Source: Rhodocyclaceae bacterium (GTDB lineage: Bacteria; Pseudomonadota; Gammaproteobacteria; Burkholderiales; Rhodocyclaceae). From it: a stretch of DNA of 64,000 nucleotides. Position numbers and translations under genes: made by a program. Shown here piece after piece: positions 17,856 through 27,003 of this stretch. The notes under the pieces were generated by a model, which saw only the letters and a list, made by a program, of their open reading frames with translations, made no database searches and was not told the origin of the DNA. The stretch lies in contig JAVBYI010000008.1 in assembly GCA_030824115.1 (NCBI GenBank), forward strand, positions 248,001 to 312,000, given 5' to 3'. The stretch's first letter is position 1; the number at the start of each line of letters is the position of its first letter.

Positions 17856-19325
17856 GTGGGTGCACTGAGTTCCTTGTTGATTCTGCCTTTGGCAGGCACG
17901 GCTGCCATTGCGCTGCTGCCGACGCGTGACGCCCGGTTGATCCGGCTGGTTGCGCTCGGTGCGACGCTGGCCGTGCTGGCCTATGTCGCGTTCCTCGCTG
18001 CCCTTTTCGATCCCACCCAGTTCGGCTTCCAGTTTGTCGAAACACATGCCTGGCATGCGCGGCTGGGGTCGAGTTTCTCGCTCTCTGTCGACGGCCTGTC
18101 GATGCCGATGCTGCTGCTGGCTGCGCTCCTGATGGTGGTGGCGGTGGTGGCATCGAGCGGGGTGAAGAATGGCGCCCGTCTCTACTTCGCGCTGATCATG
18201 CTGCTCGAAACGGCGATGATGGGCGTGTTCGTGGCGCGCGACTGGTCGCTGTTCTACGTGTTCTGGGAACTGACGCTGATTCCGCTGTTCTTCCTGATCG
18301 ACCGTCTCGGTGGTTCGAACCGCGAACGGCGCCAGAAGGCGGCGCTCAACTTCGTGCTCTACACGATGGGCGGTTCGGTGTTCCTGCTGGTGGCGATTCT
18401 GCTGCTTTACGATGCGGTGCCGACGCACAGTTTTGGCATGGGCGCCATTGCCGAGGCGGCGCGCGGTTTGCCGATCAGTACGCAGGTGTGGATCTTCGTC
18501 GGCCTGTTCATCGGCTTCGGCGTCAAGATGGCGATCTTTCCGCTGCACGGCTGGGTACCGCTGGTGTATGCCGAAGCACCCGCCGCGCTGCCGCTGCTGT
18601 CATCGGGCATCCTGCTCAAAATGGGTGGCTACGGTCTGCTGCGCGCCACCGAAACCCTGCCCGGTGCAGCTTGGGCGTTGCAGAGCTGGCTCGCCGCATT
18701 GGCCTGTATCACGCTGCTCTATGCCGGTGTGCTGGCGTGGCGTCAGCGTGATCTGGTGGTGATGCTGGCGTATGCCTCGATCTCGCACATGGGCGTGGTG
18801 CTGCTCGGCGTGGCCACGCTGAATACGGCTGGCCTGACCGGGGCGGTGATGCAGATGGTGGCGCATGGTCTGGTGGCCGGTGCCTTGTTCCTGCTAGTGG
18901 GGCTGCTCAATCATCGCACCCATACCCGCGACATCGGCGACTATGCCTCGCTGGTGCGCACCATGCCGCGCTTTGCCTTTTTCATGGTGCTGGCGCTGAC
19001 GGCGGCCGTGGGTTTGCCGGGGACGGTGGGGTTTGTGGCCGAACTGCATGTGCTGGTTGGCGGTTATGCGCGCTGGGGAGGCTGGGTTGTGGCCCTGTCG
19101 CTGAGTGTCCTGATCGGCGCGGCCTATGCTTTCCGTACGGTCGGCCGCTTATTTACCGGACCGGTCGATGTGGCACGACAAGCGGTGGCCGATCTGTCCC
19201 GCGCCGAGATGGCCGCCGCCGGCATCTTGTCATTGGCCATTCTGCTCATCGGCTTCTATCCGTCCCCCCTGCTGGGCATGGTTGGCGCCTCGGTGGGTCG
19301 GCTGAGCCGATTGTTCGGAGGCTGA
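17856..19325 (+). CDS. NuoM-like proton-translocating subunit, first gene of DabA/Hyf-like operon
   Basis: A 489-aa Mrp/NuoM-type antiporter-like membrane protein with about 14 membrane segments. The residues essential for proton transfer in E. coli NuoM have counterparts: E138 (FWELTLIP), K224 (GVKMAIFPLHGW), K255 (LLKMGGYG) and E396 (GFVAELHVL). The start is a GTG at 17856, 40 bases after sqr. The gene ends one base before dabA starts. Membership in a multi-subunit complex with DabA is inferred from co-orientation and tight spacing; in known DAB systems only one DabB partner is present, so a NuoM paralogue here is extra. Confidence 0.87.
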   Translation: MGALSSLLILPLAGTAAIALLPTRDARLIRLVALGATLAVLAYVAFLAALFDPTQFGFQFVETHAWHARLGSSFSLSVDGLSMPMLLLAALLMVVAVVASSGVKNGARLYFALIMLLETAMMGVFVARDWSLFYVFWELTLIPLFFLIDRLGGSNRERRQKAALNFVLYTMGGSVFLLVAILLLYDAVPTHSFGMGAIAEAARGLPISTQVWIFVGLFIGFGVKMAIFPLHGWVPLVYAEAPAALPLLSSGILLKMGGYGLLRATETLPGAAWALQSWLAALACITLLYAGVLAWRQRDLVVMLAYASISHMGVVLLGVATLNTAGLTGAVMQMVAHGLVAGALFLLVGLLNHRTHTRDIGDYASLVRTMPRFAFFMVLALTAAVGLPGTVGFVAELHVLVGGYARWGGWVVALSLSVLIGAAYAFRTVGRLFTGPVDVARQAVADLSRAEMAAAGILSLAILLIGFYPSPLLGMVGASVGRLSRLFGG

Positions 19326-19326
19326 G

Positions 19327-22300
19327 ATGACGCCGCGCGAACGCATTGCCGATTGCCTGCATCATCTTGAGCATGTGCTGCCAAGCCAGGCCTCGATTCG
19401 CGATTTCGTCCATCACAACACGCTACATGGTTTCCAGCATCTGCCGTTTCCCGAGGCACTGGCCGCAGCCAAGCGGCTGAGCGGTGCGCGCGTCTGGTTG
19501 CCCGAGACGACCTATCGCGACTGGTATCGCGCCGGGCGGATTGATGACAGCGATCTGGACGATGCCATCGAGACAATCTGCCGCCGCGCCGCCATCAAGC
19601 TCGATGCCGTGCTGGTGCACAGTGGCGAGCGTGCGATCACGCGCCGCGAGGTGATCCGGCTGAGTCTGTTGCATGCGCTGGCCCCCGTGCCGCTGGCGCG
19701 TTTCCGCTGGCTGGTGGAAGAGTCCGGTGTGCTGCGGACCGATGCCGACCGCTGGTTGGCCTGCCTTGAAGTGCTGGGCATTGACCATGCCTTCGAACAT
19801 CCCGAATCCCTGCTGGAACTTTCAGCGCGCGAAGAGAAAAGCCAGGTCAGTGCATTCGGCGCGCAGGAAGCCTTTGTCGAGCGCACGGCGGCTCTGTGGG
19901 ATGAGCTACGCCAAAAAGTCGGCGCTGGCAGGACGGCAGGTGAACTGATCAAGGACTTGACCGACGAGGATGTGCTGGAGCAGGTACGCCCGCTGCTGAT
20001 CCGCCAACTCGGTGCTTTCCTCGATCAGGGCCTGGCGCCATGGACTCATCCGGCGCGCGCCCAGGGTTTCTATGCCGCCTGGCGCGCCAGTGCCGAGCAT
20101 GACATCGCCTGGGATCTCGATAACTTCGAGGCGGTGCGTGACGAGGTGGCGCGGCTGCCCGACGATGCGCTCGATGCCCTGCATGGCGAACTGATGCGCC
20201 TTGGCCTGCCGGAAGAACGTTGGAGTGGTTATCTCGAACGACTGGCGCTCGAACTGCCGGGCTGGTCGGGCATGTTCCTGTGGCGCCATTTGCGCCCCGG
20301 CTATGCCGAGACGGACGATGTGCCGGTCAATATGCTCGACTACTTGGCCGTGCGCATGGTGCTGGAGCGCATCGTCATGACCGATATTGTGGGTCGCCAC
20401 TGGCATATTGAAGCGACCCTGCCGGCGCTGGGTAGTTATTTCCGCCAGCATCCGGCCGAGTTGTGGGTGCGCCATGCCTACCATGGTGGCGATTTGCCCG
20501 AATATCTGCTCGACCTGATCGAGCCGCACATGCCGGCGGTGGGTGATACGGCGCTGCCGCAGCCGCCCGGCTTGTGGGACTGGCTGGCCGAATGCATTGA
20601 GGCCTGGCGCGATACGCCAACGGCCGAGCAGACCGCCAGCCATGGCCTGACCCGTTCGGCTTGGCCCTTGTTCAATCTGGTGCGCCAACTGGAACTGAGT
20701 GCCGCCGATGTGCGTGTGCTGGGGCGCGGCGGTGCCGAGGCCCTGCTCGGCGCCTTGCGCCAGCTCGACGGCCATCAGCGCGGCTTCCTCTGGTTGAATG
20801 CCTATGAGCGGCATTACCGCGAGCAGATTCTCGCCGGTCTGGCGGCGAACCATGGGCGTTGGGGCGGTCATCAGTCAGGCCCAGCGGCGCAACTGGTGTT
20901 CTGCATGGATGACCGCGAGGAGGGCATGCGCCGCCACCTCGAAGAGATCAACCCGTCGCTTGAAACGCTCGGCGGTGCGGCGCACTTCGCCGTATTCCAG
21001 AACTACTATGGCCTCGACGACGAGAAGCCGACGCCGCTGTGCCCGGTGATCCCTGAAGTGATCGTGCCGGCGCACAACGTCCATGAAATCCCGCGACAGG
21101 CCGACGACGGCCAGGCCGGGCTGAAGCCTTCGCAGGTCATCAAGCATCGCCAGCGCCATGCGCTGCGGCTGCACTGGCGCGAACAGTTGCATCAACTGAC
21201 GCGTCACGATCCATTGATGGGCACGGTGGTGAGCGCGCTGGCGGCACCGTTTGCGCTGCTCAATCTGCTGTGGCGCAGCCTCACGCCGTATGGCTTTGGC
21301 CGTCGCAACACGGCGGTGCGCGAACGCTTTGAATTGCCGGTGCCGACGCGCCTCGATCTCAACGCCAAAGACCCGGGTCAACCCGCCACGCCACAATCGC
21401 CGCGTGAGGGCTTCAACGATGCCGAACAGGCCGAGCGCATCGGAAACTTCCTCACGGCACTGGGCCTGACGCAAGACTTCGCGCCCGTCGTCGTGATCAT
21501 GGGCCACGGCTCGAACAGTACCAACAACCCGCATCTGGCCGCCTACGATTGCGGTGCCTGTTCCGGTCGCCATTCGGGGCCGAACGCGCGGCTATTTGCC
21601 GCCATGGCCAATCGTCCGGCGGTACGCGAACGCCTCGCGGCGCGCGGCATCCATGTGCCGGCGGAGAGCTGGTTCCTCGCCGGCGAGCACAACACCGCCG
21701 ATGACGGCATCACCTGGTATGACGTCGAGGATCTGCCGGTGCAGCATCGCGCGTTGTTCGATCAACTGGATCGTGACCTTGCCGCCGCCGGTCAGGCCCA
21801 TGCGCAGGAGCGCTGTCGCCGCCTCTATTCCGCACCGCTCGGTATTGGCCAGCGCAGTGCGCTGCGCCACGTGATCGGTCGTCGCCATGACTTTGCCCAG
21901 CCGCGGCCGGAACTGGGGCACGTCACCAATGCCTGTGCCTTCTTCGGCCGCCGCGCCATGTCGCGCGGCGCCTACTTCGATCGGCGGGCTTTCCTGATTT
22001 CCTACGACCCGAAGCAGGATGCGGAGGGCAAGGTGCTGGAGCGCCACCTGCTGATCAACGGCGCTGTCGGCGCGGGGATCAGCCTCGAGTATTTCTTCTC
22101 GACAGTGAATAACGAACACTTTGGCTGTGGCAGCAAGGTGATGCACAACGTCGCCGGTTACTTCGGTGTGATGCAGGGCGCCAGTTCCGATCTGCGTACC
22201 GGGCTGCCCAAGCAGATGATCGAGATTCACGAGGCGATGCGCCTGCTGGTGGTGATCGAGCAGACGCTGGAGATCATCACCGCCGTCTATCAGCGTCAGC

Positions 22301-22518
22301 CGCCGCTGCAGGAACTGGTCGGCAATGGCTGGGTGATTGTTGCCGCGAAAGATCCCGACAGTGGCGTCATGCACCTTTTTGACCCGCAGCAGGGCTGGCT
22401 GCCGTGGTCGGGTAACGCGGCGATTCAGACGGTGAAGCAGTCAACCGACTGGTTCATGGGCGAGCGTGAGCCGCTACCGCCGGTGCTGCTGGAAAAACCC
22501 TTGCAGGTGGCCGCATGA
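19327..22518 (+). CDS. dabA: DabA-like inorganic-carbon transporter subunit (DUF2309)
   Basis: DabA is a beta-carbonic-anhydrase-like, membrane-associated zinc protein that, with DabB, drives energy-dependent CO2 hydration. The zinc/catalytic set described for Halothiobacillus DabA (Cys, Asp two later, then His, then Cys 15 later) is present at C526 and D528 (VFCMDDREE), H727 (MGHGSNSTNNP) and C742 (YDCGACSG). The C-terminal half is typical (GRRAMSRGAYFDRRAFLISY; GCGSKVMHNVAGYFGVMQGA). At 1063 aa it is longer than the roughly 830-aa DabA; the extra length is N-terminal. A 24-bp repeat is inserted in frame at about residue 197 (KVGAGRTAG). It ends in a 4-base ATGA overlap with a DabB-like gene. 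Confidence 0.92.
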   Translation: MTPRERIADCLHHLEHVLPSQASIRDFVHHNTLHGFQHLPFPEALAAAKRLSGARVWLPETTYRDWYRAGRIDDSDLDDAIETICRRAAIKLDAVLVHSGERAITRREVIRLSLLHALAPVPLARFRWLVEESGVLRTDADRWLACLEVLGIDHAFEHPESLLELSAREEKSQVSAFGAQEAFVERTAALWDELRQKVGAGRTAGELIKDLTDEDVLEQVRPLLIRQLGAFLDQGLAPWTHPARAQGFYAAWRASAEHDIAWDLDNFEAVRDEVARLPDDALDALHGELMRLGLPEERWSGYLERLALELPGWSGMFLWRHLRPGYAETDDVPVNMLDYLAVRMVLERIVMTDIVGRHWHIEATLPALGSYFRQHPAELWVRHAYHGGDLPEYLLDLIEPHMPAVGDTALPQPPGLWDWLAECIEAWRDTPTAEQTASHGLTRSAWPLFNLVRQLELSAADVRVLGRGGAEALLGALRQLDGHQRGFLWLNAYERHYREQILAGLAANHGRWGGHQSGPAAQLVFCMDDREEGMRRHLEEINPSLETLGGAAHFAVFQNYYGLDDEKPTPLCPVIPEVIVPAHNVHEIPRQADDGQAGLKPSQVIKHRQRHALRLHWREQLHQLTRHDPLMGTVVSALAAPFALLNLLWRSLTPYGFGRRNTAVRERFELPVPTRLDLNAKDPGQPATPQSPREGFNDAEQAERIGNFLTALGLTQDFAPVVVIMGHGSNSTNNPHLAAYDCGACSGRHSGPNARLFAAMANRPAVRERLAARGIHVPAESWFLAGEHNTADDGITWYDVEDLPVQHRALFDQLDRDLAAAGQAHAQERCRRLYSAPLGIGQRSALRHVIGRRHDFAQPRPELGHVTNACAFFGRRAMSRGAYFDRRAFLISYDPKQDAEGKVLERHLLINGAVGAGISLEYFFSTVNNEHFGCGSKVMHNVAGYFGVMQGASSDLRTGLPKQMIEIHEAMRLLVVIEQTLEIITAVYQRQPPLQELVGNGWVIVAAKDPDSGVMHLFDPQQGWLPWSGNAAIQTVKQSTDWFMGEREPLPPVLLEKPLQVAA
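19914..19937 (-). repeat. dispersed 24-bp repeat, copy 4 (in dabA)
   Basis: Perfect minus-strand copy inside dabA, read in frame as KVGAGRTA. Confidence 0.85.
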
Positions 22519-24044
22519 ACTGCCTCTTCATCCTGACCCTGCTGGTGCCGTTGCTGCCGCTCATGGCTGCTTTCGGCATTGCCGTCTATGTGCTGAATGG
22601 CGCAAGCGGCGATGATGCCGAGCCGCCGACCGCACGCCTTGCCGAGGGTGCGGCCTGGGGCGCGTTGCTGATCCTGCTCGGATTGTCGGCGCTGGCGGTA
22701 CGGCAGGGTGCACCGGGCCATTTCGTCGTCGGCCAATGGTTTGCCAGCGGCCAGTTCAGCGTGCCGGTTTCCTTCATCCTCGATCCGCTGTCGCTGGCTT
22801 TTGCCACGTTGGTGGCGCTGGTGGGCGTGATCACGCTGCGTTTCTCGCGCACCTACCTGCATCGCGAGCTCGGCTTCCATCGCTTCTTCCTGTGCATGTC
22901 GCTGTTCCTGGCCGGCATGCTGCTGATCGTGCTGTCCGGCAATGCTGTGTTGACCTTCGTCGGCTGGGAGTTGTGCGGCATCAGTTCCTATTTGCTGATC
23001 GGCTACGCCTATGACCGTCCGGTCGCGACCGGCAATGCCTTGTATGCCTTCATGACCAACCGCATCGGCGATGCCGGTTTCATCCTCGGCATCAGCCTCG
23101 CGGTTTGGTGGCTGGGGACGGTCGAGTGGTCGGGTATCCATGCCTGGGCAAACAATGCAAGTCAGTTCGACAAGGTGCAGGCGCGCCTGCTGCTGTTTGG
23201 TTTCATGCTTGCCGCAGTGGCGAAATCGGCGCAGATGCCGCTGTCGGCCTGGCTGGCGCGCGCGCTCGAAGGACCGACGCCCTCCTCGGCGATCTTCTAC
23301 GGTGCGTTGATGGTGCATGCCGGCGTCTATCTGGTTATCCGTATGGCACCGGTGTTGCAGCAGGTGCCGGACATCATGGTCTATCTCGCCCTGATCGGCG
23401 CGGCGACGGCGTTGTATGGCTGGCTGGCCGGACTGGTGCAGACGGATGTGAAGTCCGCGCTGATTTTTGCGACAAGCACCCAGGTCGGCCTGATGTTCCT
23501 CGCCTGCGGCCTCGGCTGGTTTGAGCTGGCCTCCGTGCATCTGCTGTTGCATGCGGCCTGGCGTGCCTATCAGTTCCTGCTGGCCCCGTCGTACATGCAC
23601 CTGGTCTCCCGGAAAGCCAAGGCGCCACCGTCATGGCTTGCCCGCCAGCAATGGCTTTACACGGCGGCGGTGCAGCGTTTCTGGCTGGAGCATTTCGCGC
23701 GCAGTGCCGTGACGCGCCCGGTGCAGGCCATCGGCCATGACATGCGCGACTTTGACGATAACGTCCTGTCGCATCTGGTCGGCATGCCGGAACGGCAGCG
23801 CGCGGGGGGGAATGATAAGGGGGATGACGTGATTCGGGCGCATGGTCTGGCCGGCCGCCTCCTGCTCTGGTGTGCAGAACGCTTCACGCAAATCGAGGCC
23901 TATCTGGTGATGCGCCGCGGCGAGAGCGTGTTTACGCGTGCCATGGCCCACGTCGGTATTTATTTGCGGGTCTTTGAAGCCCTGCTCGAACGGCCGCGCT
24001 ATCTGGTGCTGGCGGTGGCGGCCACCTTCATCGTGATCCTATGA
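22515..24044 (+). CDS. dabB: DabB/NuoL-like proton-channel subunit
   Basis: A 509-aa NuoL-type membrane protein. The conserved channel residues are E152 (FVGWELCGISSYLLIGY) and K237 (AVAKSAQMPLSAWLARALEG), followed by PTPSSAIFYGALMVHAG, the form typical of DabB and of NuoL. It overlaps dabA by 4 bases (ATGA), the usual DabA-DabB pairing but in inverted gene order. The C-terminal third (after about residue 365) departs from NuoL: a long polar stretch (RAGGNDKGDD) and then one final hydrophobic helix. Expected to supply proton flux for DabA-catalysed CO2 hydration. Confidence 0.85.
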   Translation: MNCLFILTLLVPLLPLMAAFGIAVYVLNGASGDDAEPPTARLAEGAAWGALLILLGLSALAVRQGAPGHFVVGQWFASGQFSVPVSFILDPLSLAFATLVALVGVITLRFSRTYLHRELGFHRFFLCMSLFLAGMLLIVLSGNAVLTFVGWELCGISSYLLIGYAYDRPVATGNALYAFMTNRIGDAGFILGISLAVWWLGTVEWSGIHAWANNASQFDKVQARLLLFGFMLAAVAKSAQMPLSAWLARALEGPTPSSAIFYGALMVHAGVYLVIRMAPVLQQVPDIMVYLALIGAATALYGWLAGLVQTDVKSALIFATSTQVGLMFLACGLGWFELASVHLLLHAAWRAYQFLLAPSYMHLVSRKAKAPPSWLARQQWLYTAAVQRFWLEHFARSAVTRPVQAIGHDMRDFDDNVLSHLVGMPERQRAGGNDKGDDVIRAHGLAGRLLLWCAERFTQIEAYLVMRRGESVFTRAMAHVGIYLRVFEALLERPRYLVLAVAATFIVIL

Positions 24045-25537
24045 CCGAACTGAGTCTTTCCGGCTGGCCGCTGCTGGCGCTCTTGCAACTGGTTCCCCTG
24101 GGTGGGGCTGCCGTGGTGCTTGCGTTAGGTGAGCGTGGCGCTGCCGTCTGGGCGGGCCGTCTGTTCGCCCTGCTGGAACTGGGGCTGGCGATGGCGGTCT
24201 ACCGTGCGATCGACGCCCGTAATCCTGCCCTGCAACTGGCCGAGCGTATTGACCTGATCGGCTATCACGTCGCCGCCGATGGCATCAGCGCCCTGTTCGT
24301 TTTGCTTGGCGCGCTGATCGTGGTGTTGATGGCGATGTACGAACTGGTGCGCGGGCTGGCGCGACCTGGGCGCCTGCTGGCCCTGATCCTGCTGGCGGAA
24401 GCCACCATCATGTCGATGTTGCTGACGATGAACCTGCTGTGGTTTGCGTTTGCATCGCTCGCCGAGATTGCCATTGCCGGCACGCTGATTGGCCGCTGGT
24501 CGACCTCCACGGTCGAGAATCGCATCATGGCAACGACCCGCTTCCTGCAGTTTCAGGGCATCGGCTTGTTAATGCTGGCGGGCGGCATTCTGATCCTTGC
24601 CTGGGGCCATGCCGATGTCACCGGGCGCTGGAGTTTCGACCTGTTCGACCTGATCAAGGTGCCGGCGCAGGGGCGCTTCCAGTCGGCGGCCTTTTTCCTG
24701 CTGTTCTACGGCCTGGCGGTGCGCACGCCGATGTTCCCGCTGCACGGCTGGCTGCCCAACATCATGCATCGTGGCATGGTGTCGATTGCGCCGTCGTTGC
24801 TACTGGGGGTCAAGGTCGGCATCTACGGCATGTTGCGCTTCGTGCTGCCGCTCACCGAAGAGGCAGTGATTGTCTGGCAGAACGTCATCGTCGGCTTCGC
24901 CATGATCGGCGTCTTTTATGCGGCGGTGCTGGCTTTCCTGCAGGCCAACCTGCGCCGTCTGCTCGCCTTCGCGGTGGTCAGCCACACCAGCCTGATTGTC
25001 ATCGGCCTGTTCTCGCTGCATCCGCTCGGGATCGCCGGCGCGGTGTTGCTGTCGGTGAACTTCGGCCTGGCGGTAACGGCGATGCTGTTCATGGTCGGCT
25101 TTGTCTTCCGCCGCACGCGCACCACCGATCTGGCGCGCCTCGGTGGCTTGTTCGAGCGCATCCCCTTCATTGCGACCTGCTTCCTGATCGCGGGTCTGGC
25201 GATTGTCGGCATGCCCGGCACGCCGGGTTTTGATGCGGCCCATCTGGTGCTGGAGGCCGCGATGGAGCGCTTTGGCGCGCTGCCCACGGTAGCGACCGCG
25301 CTGGGCAACGTCATGGCGGCCGGCTTCCTGCTCTGGGCCTTCCAGAAAGCCTTTATTGCACCACGCCCGGAAGATGAAACCGCGCAGGCACTCGAACGGA
25401 CCTTGCCGGCCGAGTATCTGGTCGGCGGGCTGGCGATCGGGGTGATGCTGCTGGCCGGCTTCTATTTCGAGACCTGGCTTGACCTGATCGAGGCCACCAC
25501 GCGTGCCATGGCCTTGCGTTTCGGAGGGCACGAATGA
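24041..25537 (+). CDS. divergent NuoM/NuoN-like membrane subunit with altered channel residues
   Basis: A 498-aa polytopic protein of the proton-conducting family, coupled by ATGA overlaps to genes on both sides. The first-channel Glu is kept (E142, SLAEIAIAG). The central Lys of segment 7 is Arg (R228, AVRTPMFPLHGWLP), K258 is kept (LLGVKVGIYG), and the terminal Glu is replaced by Ala (A400, GFDAAHLVL where relatives have GFxAELxxL). It may be a structural or regulatory paralogue rather than a full proton pump, or its path may use other residues. Function beyond complex membership is unknown. Confidence 0.82.
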   Translation: MTELSLSGWPLLALLQLVPLGGAAVVLALGERGAAVWAGRLFALLELGLAMAVYRAIDARNPALQLAERIDLIGYHVAADGISALFVLLGALIVVLMAMYELVRGLARPGRLLALILLAEATIMSMLLTMNLLWFAFASLAEIAIAGTLIGRWSTSTVENRIMATTRFLQFQGIGLLMLAGGILILAWGHADVTGRWSFDLFDLIKVPAQGRFQSAAFFLLFYGLAVRTPMFPLHGWLPNIMHRGMVSIAPSLLLGVKVGIYGMLRFVLPLTEEAVIVWQNVIVGFAMIGVFYAAVLAFLQANLRRLLAFAVVSHTSLIVIGLFSLHPLGIAGAVLLSVNFGLAVTAMLFMVGFVFRRTRTTDLARLGGLFERIPFIATCFLIAGLAIVGMPGTPGFDAAHLVLEAAMERFGALPTVATALGNVMAAGFLLWAFQKAFIAPRPEDETAQALERTLPAEYLVGGLAIGVMLLAGFYFETWLDLIEATTRAMALRFGGHE

Positions 25538-27003
25538 GCCTGGATCTGCCCTTGCTCTCGGGACTGTTCCTGACCCTGCCGATCGGCGTGATGCTGATCT
25601 GGGGCATGTCGCAGGCTGAACGGGCGCGCGGCATTGCCCTCGCCATCACCTTGCTCAATTTGGCGCTCAGCGGGCTGGTGCTGTGGGCCTTCGATCCGAC
25701 CCAGGCCGGCTTCCAACTGGTGGAAAAGTACCCATGGATTGCCAGCCTCGGCATCCACTATTCCCTCGGCGTCGATGGCCTTGCCGTCCTCTTCCTGCCG
25801 GCGACGGCGCTGCTGTTCGTCGGCGTGATCCTCGCCTCGTGGAACAGCGTGCATACCCTGCCGCGTCTCTATTACAGCCTGTTGCTGCTGCTGCAGGCGG
25901 CGACGCTGGGTGTCTTCTGTGCGCTCGACACGATCCTGTTCTTCCTGTTCTGGGAACTGACGCTGATTCCGATCTACTTCCTCGTCAGCCTGTGGGGCAT
26001 CGGGCCGAACCGTCGTCATGCCGCCACGAAATACACGCTGGTGATGCTGGCCGGTGGCGTGCCGCTGCTGTTCGGTTTCCTGGTGCTAGCCTTCGGCGCT
26101 TCCGCCACAAGCCCGGTCTTCGATCTGCCGACCTTGCTGAGCATGCCGCTGCCCTCCGACCTCCAGATGCTGGTGTTCCTGCTACTGCTGCTCGGCTTTG
26201 GTGTCAAGGTGCCGGTCTTCCCGCTGCATACCTGGCTGACGCTCATCACCATGGATGGTCCGGCCGCCATCGCCGCCTTGATTACCGGCCTCAAACTTGG
26301 TGCGTTCGGTCTGCTGCGGTTTGCCGTACCGCTGGCCCCGACGGCCGCGCAGGAACTGCAATGGCTGCTGATTGGCCTCGGCGTGGTGTCGATCCTGTTC
26401 GGTGCCGCCGCCGCCCTGGCGCAGACCAACCTGCGCCGCATGCTCGGCTATGCGAGCCTGTCGCACGTCGGCCTGGTGGTGGTCGCCATTGCCATGTTCA
26501 ACCTGCAGGGCATCCAGGGCGCGGTGTTGCAGTTGCTGAACTTCTCCATCGCCTCCGGTGGCCTGTTCCTGCTAATGAATCACCTCCACCAGCGTACCGG
26601 CACCACCGACATTGCCAACCTCAGCGGGGCGGCACGCACCATGCCACTGCTGGCGAGTTTCTTCCTGCTGTTCGGCCTGGCCGGGATGGGCATGCCGGGA
26701 ACATCCGGTTTTCCGGCCGAACTGCTGATCGTGTTGTCCACCTTCCAGCACCATGCCGGGGCCGGTCTGGCGGCGCTGGTCGGCATGGTGCTCGGTGCGG
26801 CTTATTTCCTCAACCTGTACCGCCGCGCCTTCTTCGGTCCGGTGTTGCGCCCCGAGGTGGAACAGGCCGCCGACCTGTTGCCGCGCGAGCGCTGGCTGGC
26901 TTTTCTGTTTGCGGTCGTGCTGCTGGTGTTTGGTTTCTTCCCGAGTCTGCTGCTTGACCTGATTCGTCCGGCCGCAGAAGCCTGGGTGGCGCGCCTGGGA
27001 TGA
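25534..27003 (+). CDS. NuoM-like proton-translocating subunit
   Basis: A 489-aa NuoM homologue with all four expected channel residues: E141 (FWELTLIPIYF), K225 (GVKVPVFPLHTWL), K254 (TGLKLGAFG) and E396 (GFPAELLIV). About 14 membrane segments are visible. It overlaps the previous gene by 4 bases and the following spermidine-synthase-like gene by 4 bases (ATGA). Its near-identical length and motif layout to the product of 17856-19325 suggests an old duplication, although the sequences are clearly diverged. Confidence 0.87.
   Translation: MSLDLPLLSGLFLTLPIGVMLIWGMSQAERARGIALAITLLNLALSGLVLWAFDPTQAGFQLVEKYPWIASLGIHYSLGVDGLAVLFLPATALLFVGVILASWNSVHTLPRLYYSLLLLLQAATLGVFCALDTILFFLFWELTLIPIYFLVSLWGIGPNRRHAATKYTLVMLAGGVPLLFGFLVLAFGASATSPVFDLPTLLSMPLPSDLQMLVFLLLLLGFGVKVPVFPLHTWLTLITMDGPAAIAALITGLKLGAFGLLRFAVPLAPTAAQELQWLLIGLGVVSILFGAAAALAQTNLRRMLGYASLSHVGLVVVAIAMFNLQGIQGAVLQLLNFSIASGGLFLLMNHLHQRTGTTDIANLSGAARTMPLLASFFLLFGLAGMGMPGTSGFPAELLIVLSTFQHHAGAGLAALVGMVLGAAYFLNLYRRAFFGPVLRPEVEQAADLLPRERWLAFLFAVVLLVFGFFPSLLLDLIRPAAEAWVARLG

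Noticed and set aside
22681..22704. A further copy of the dispersed repeat in dabB
   Set aside because: Five differences from consensus, with the A-run lost; more likely a chance match in coding sequence.
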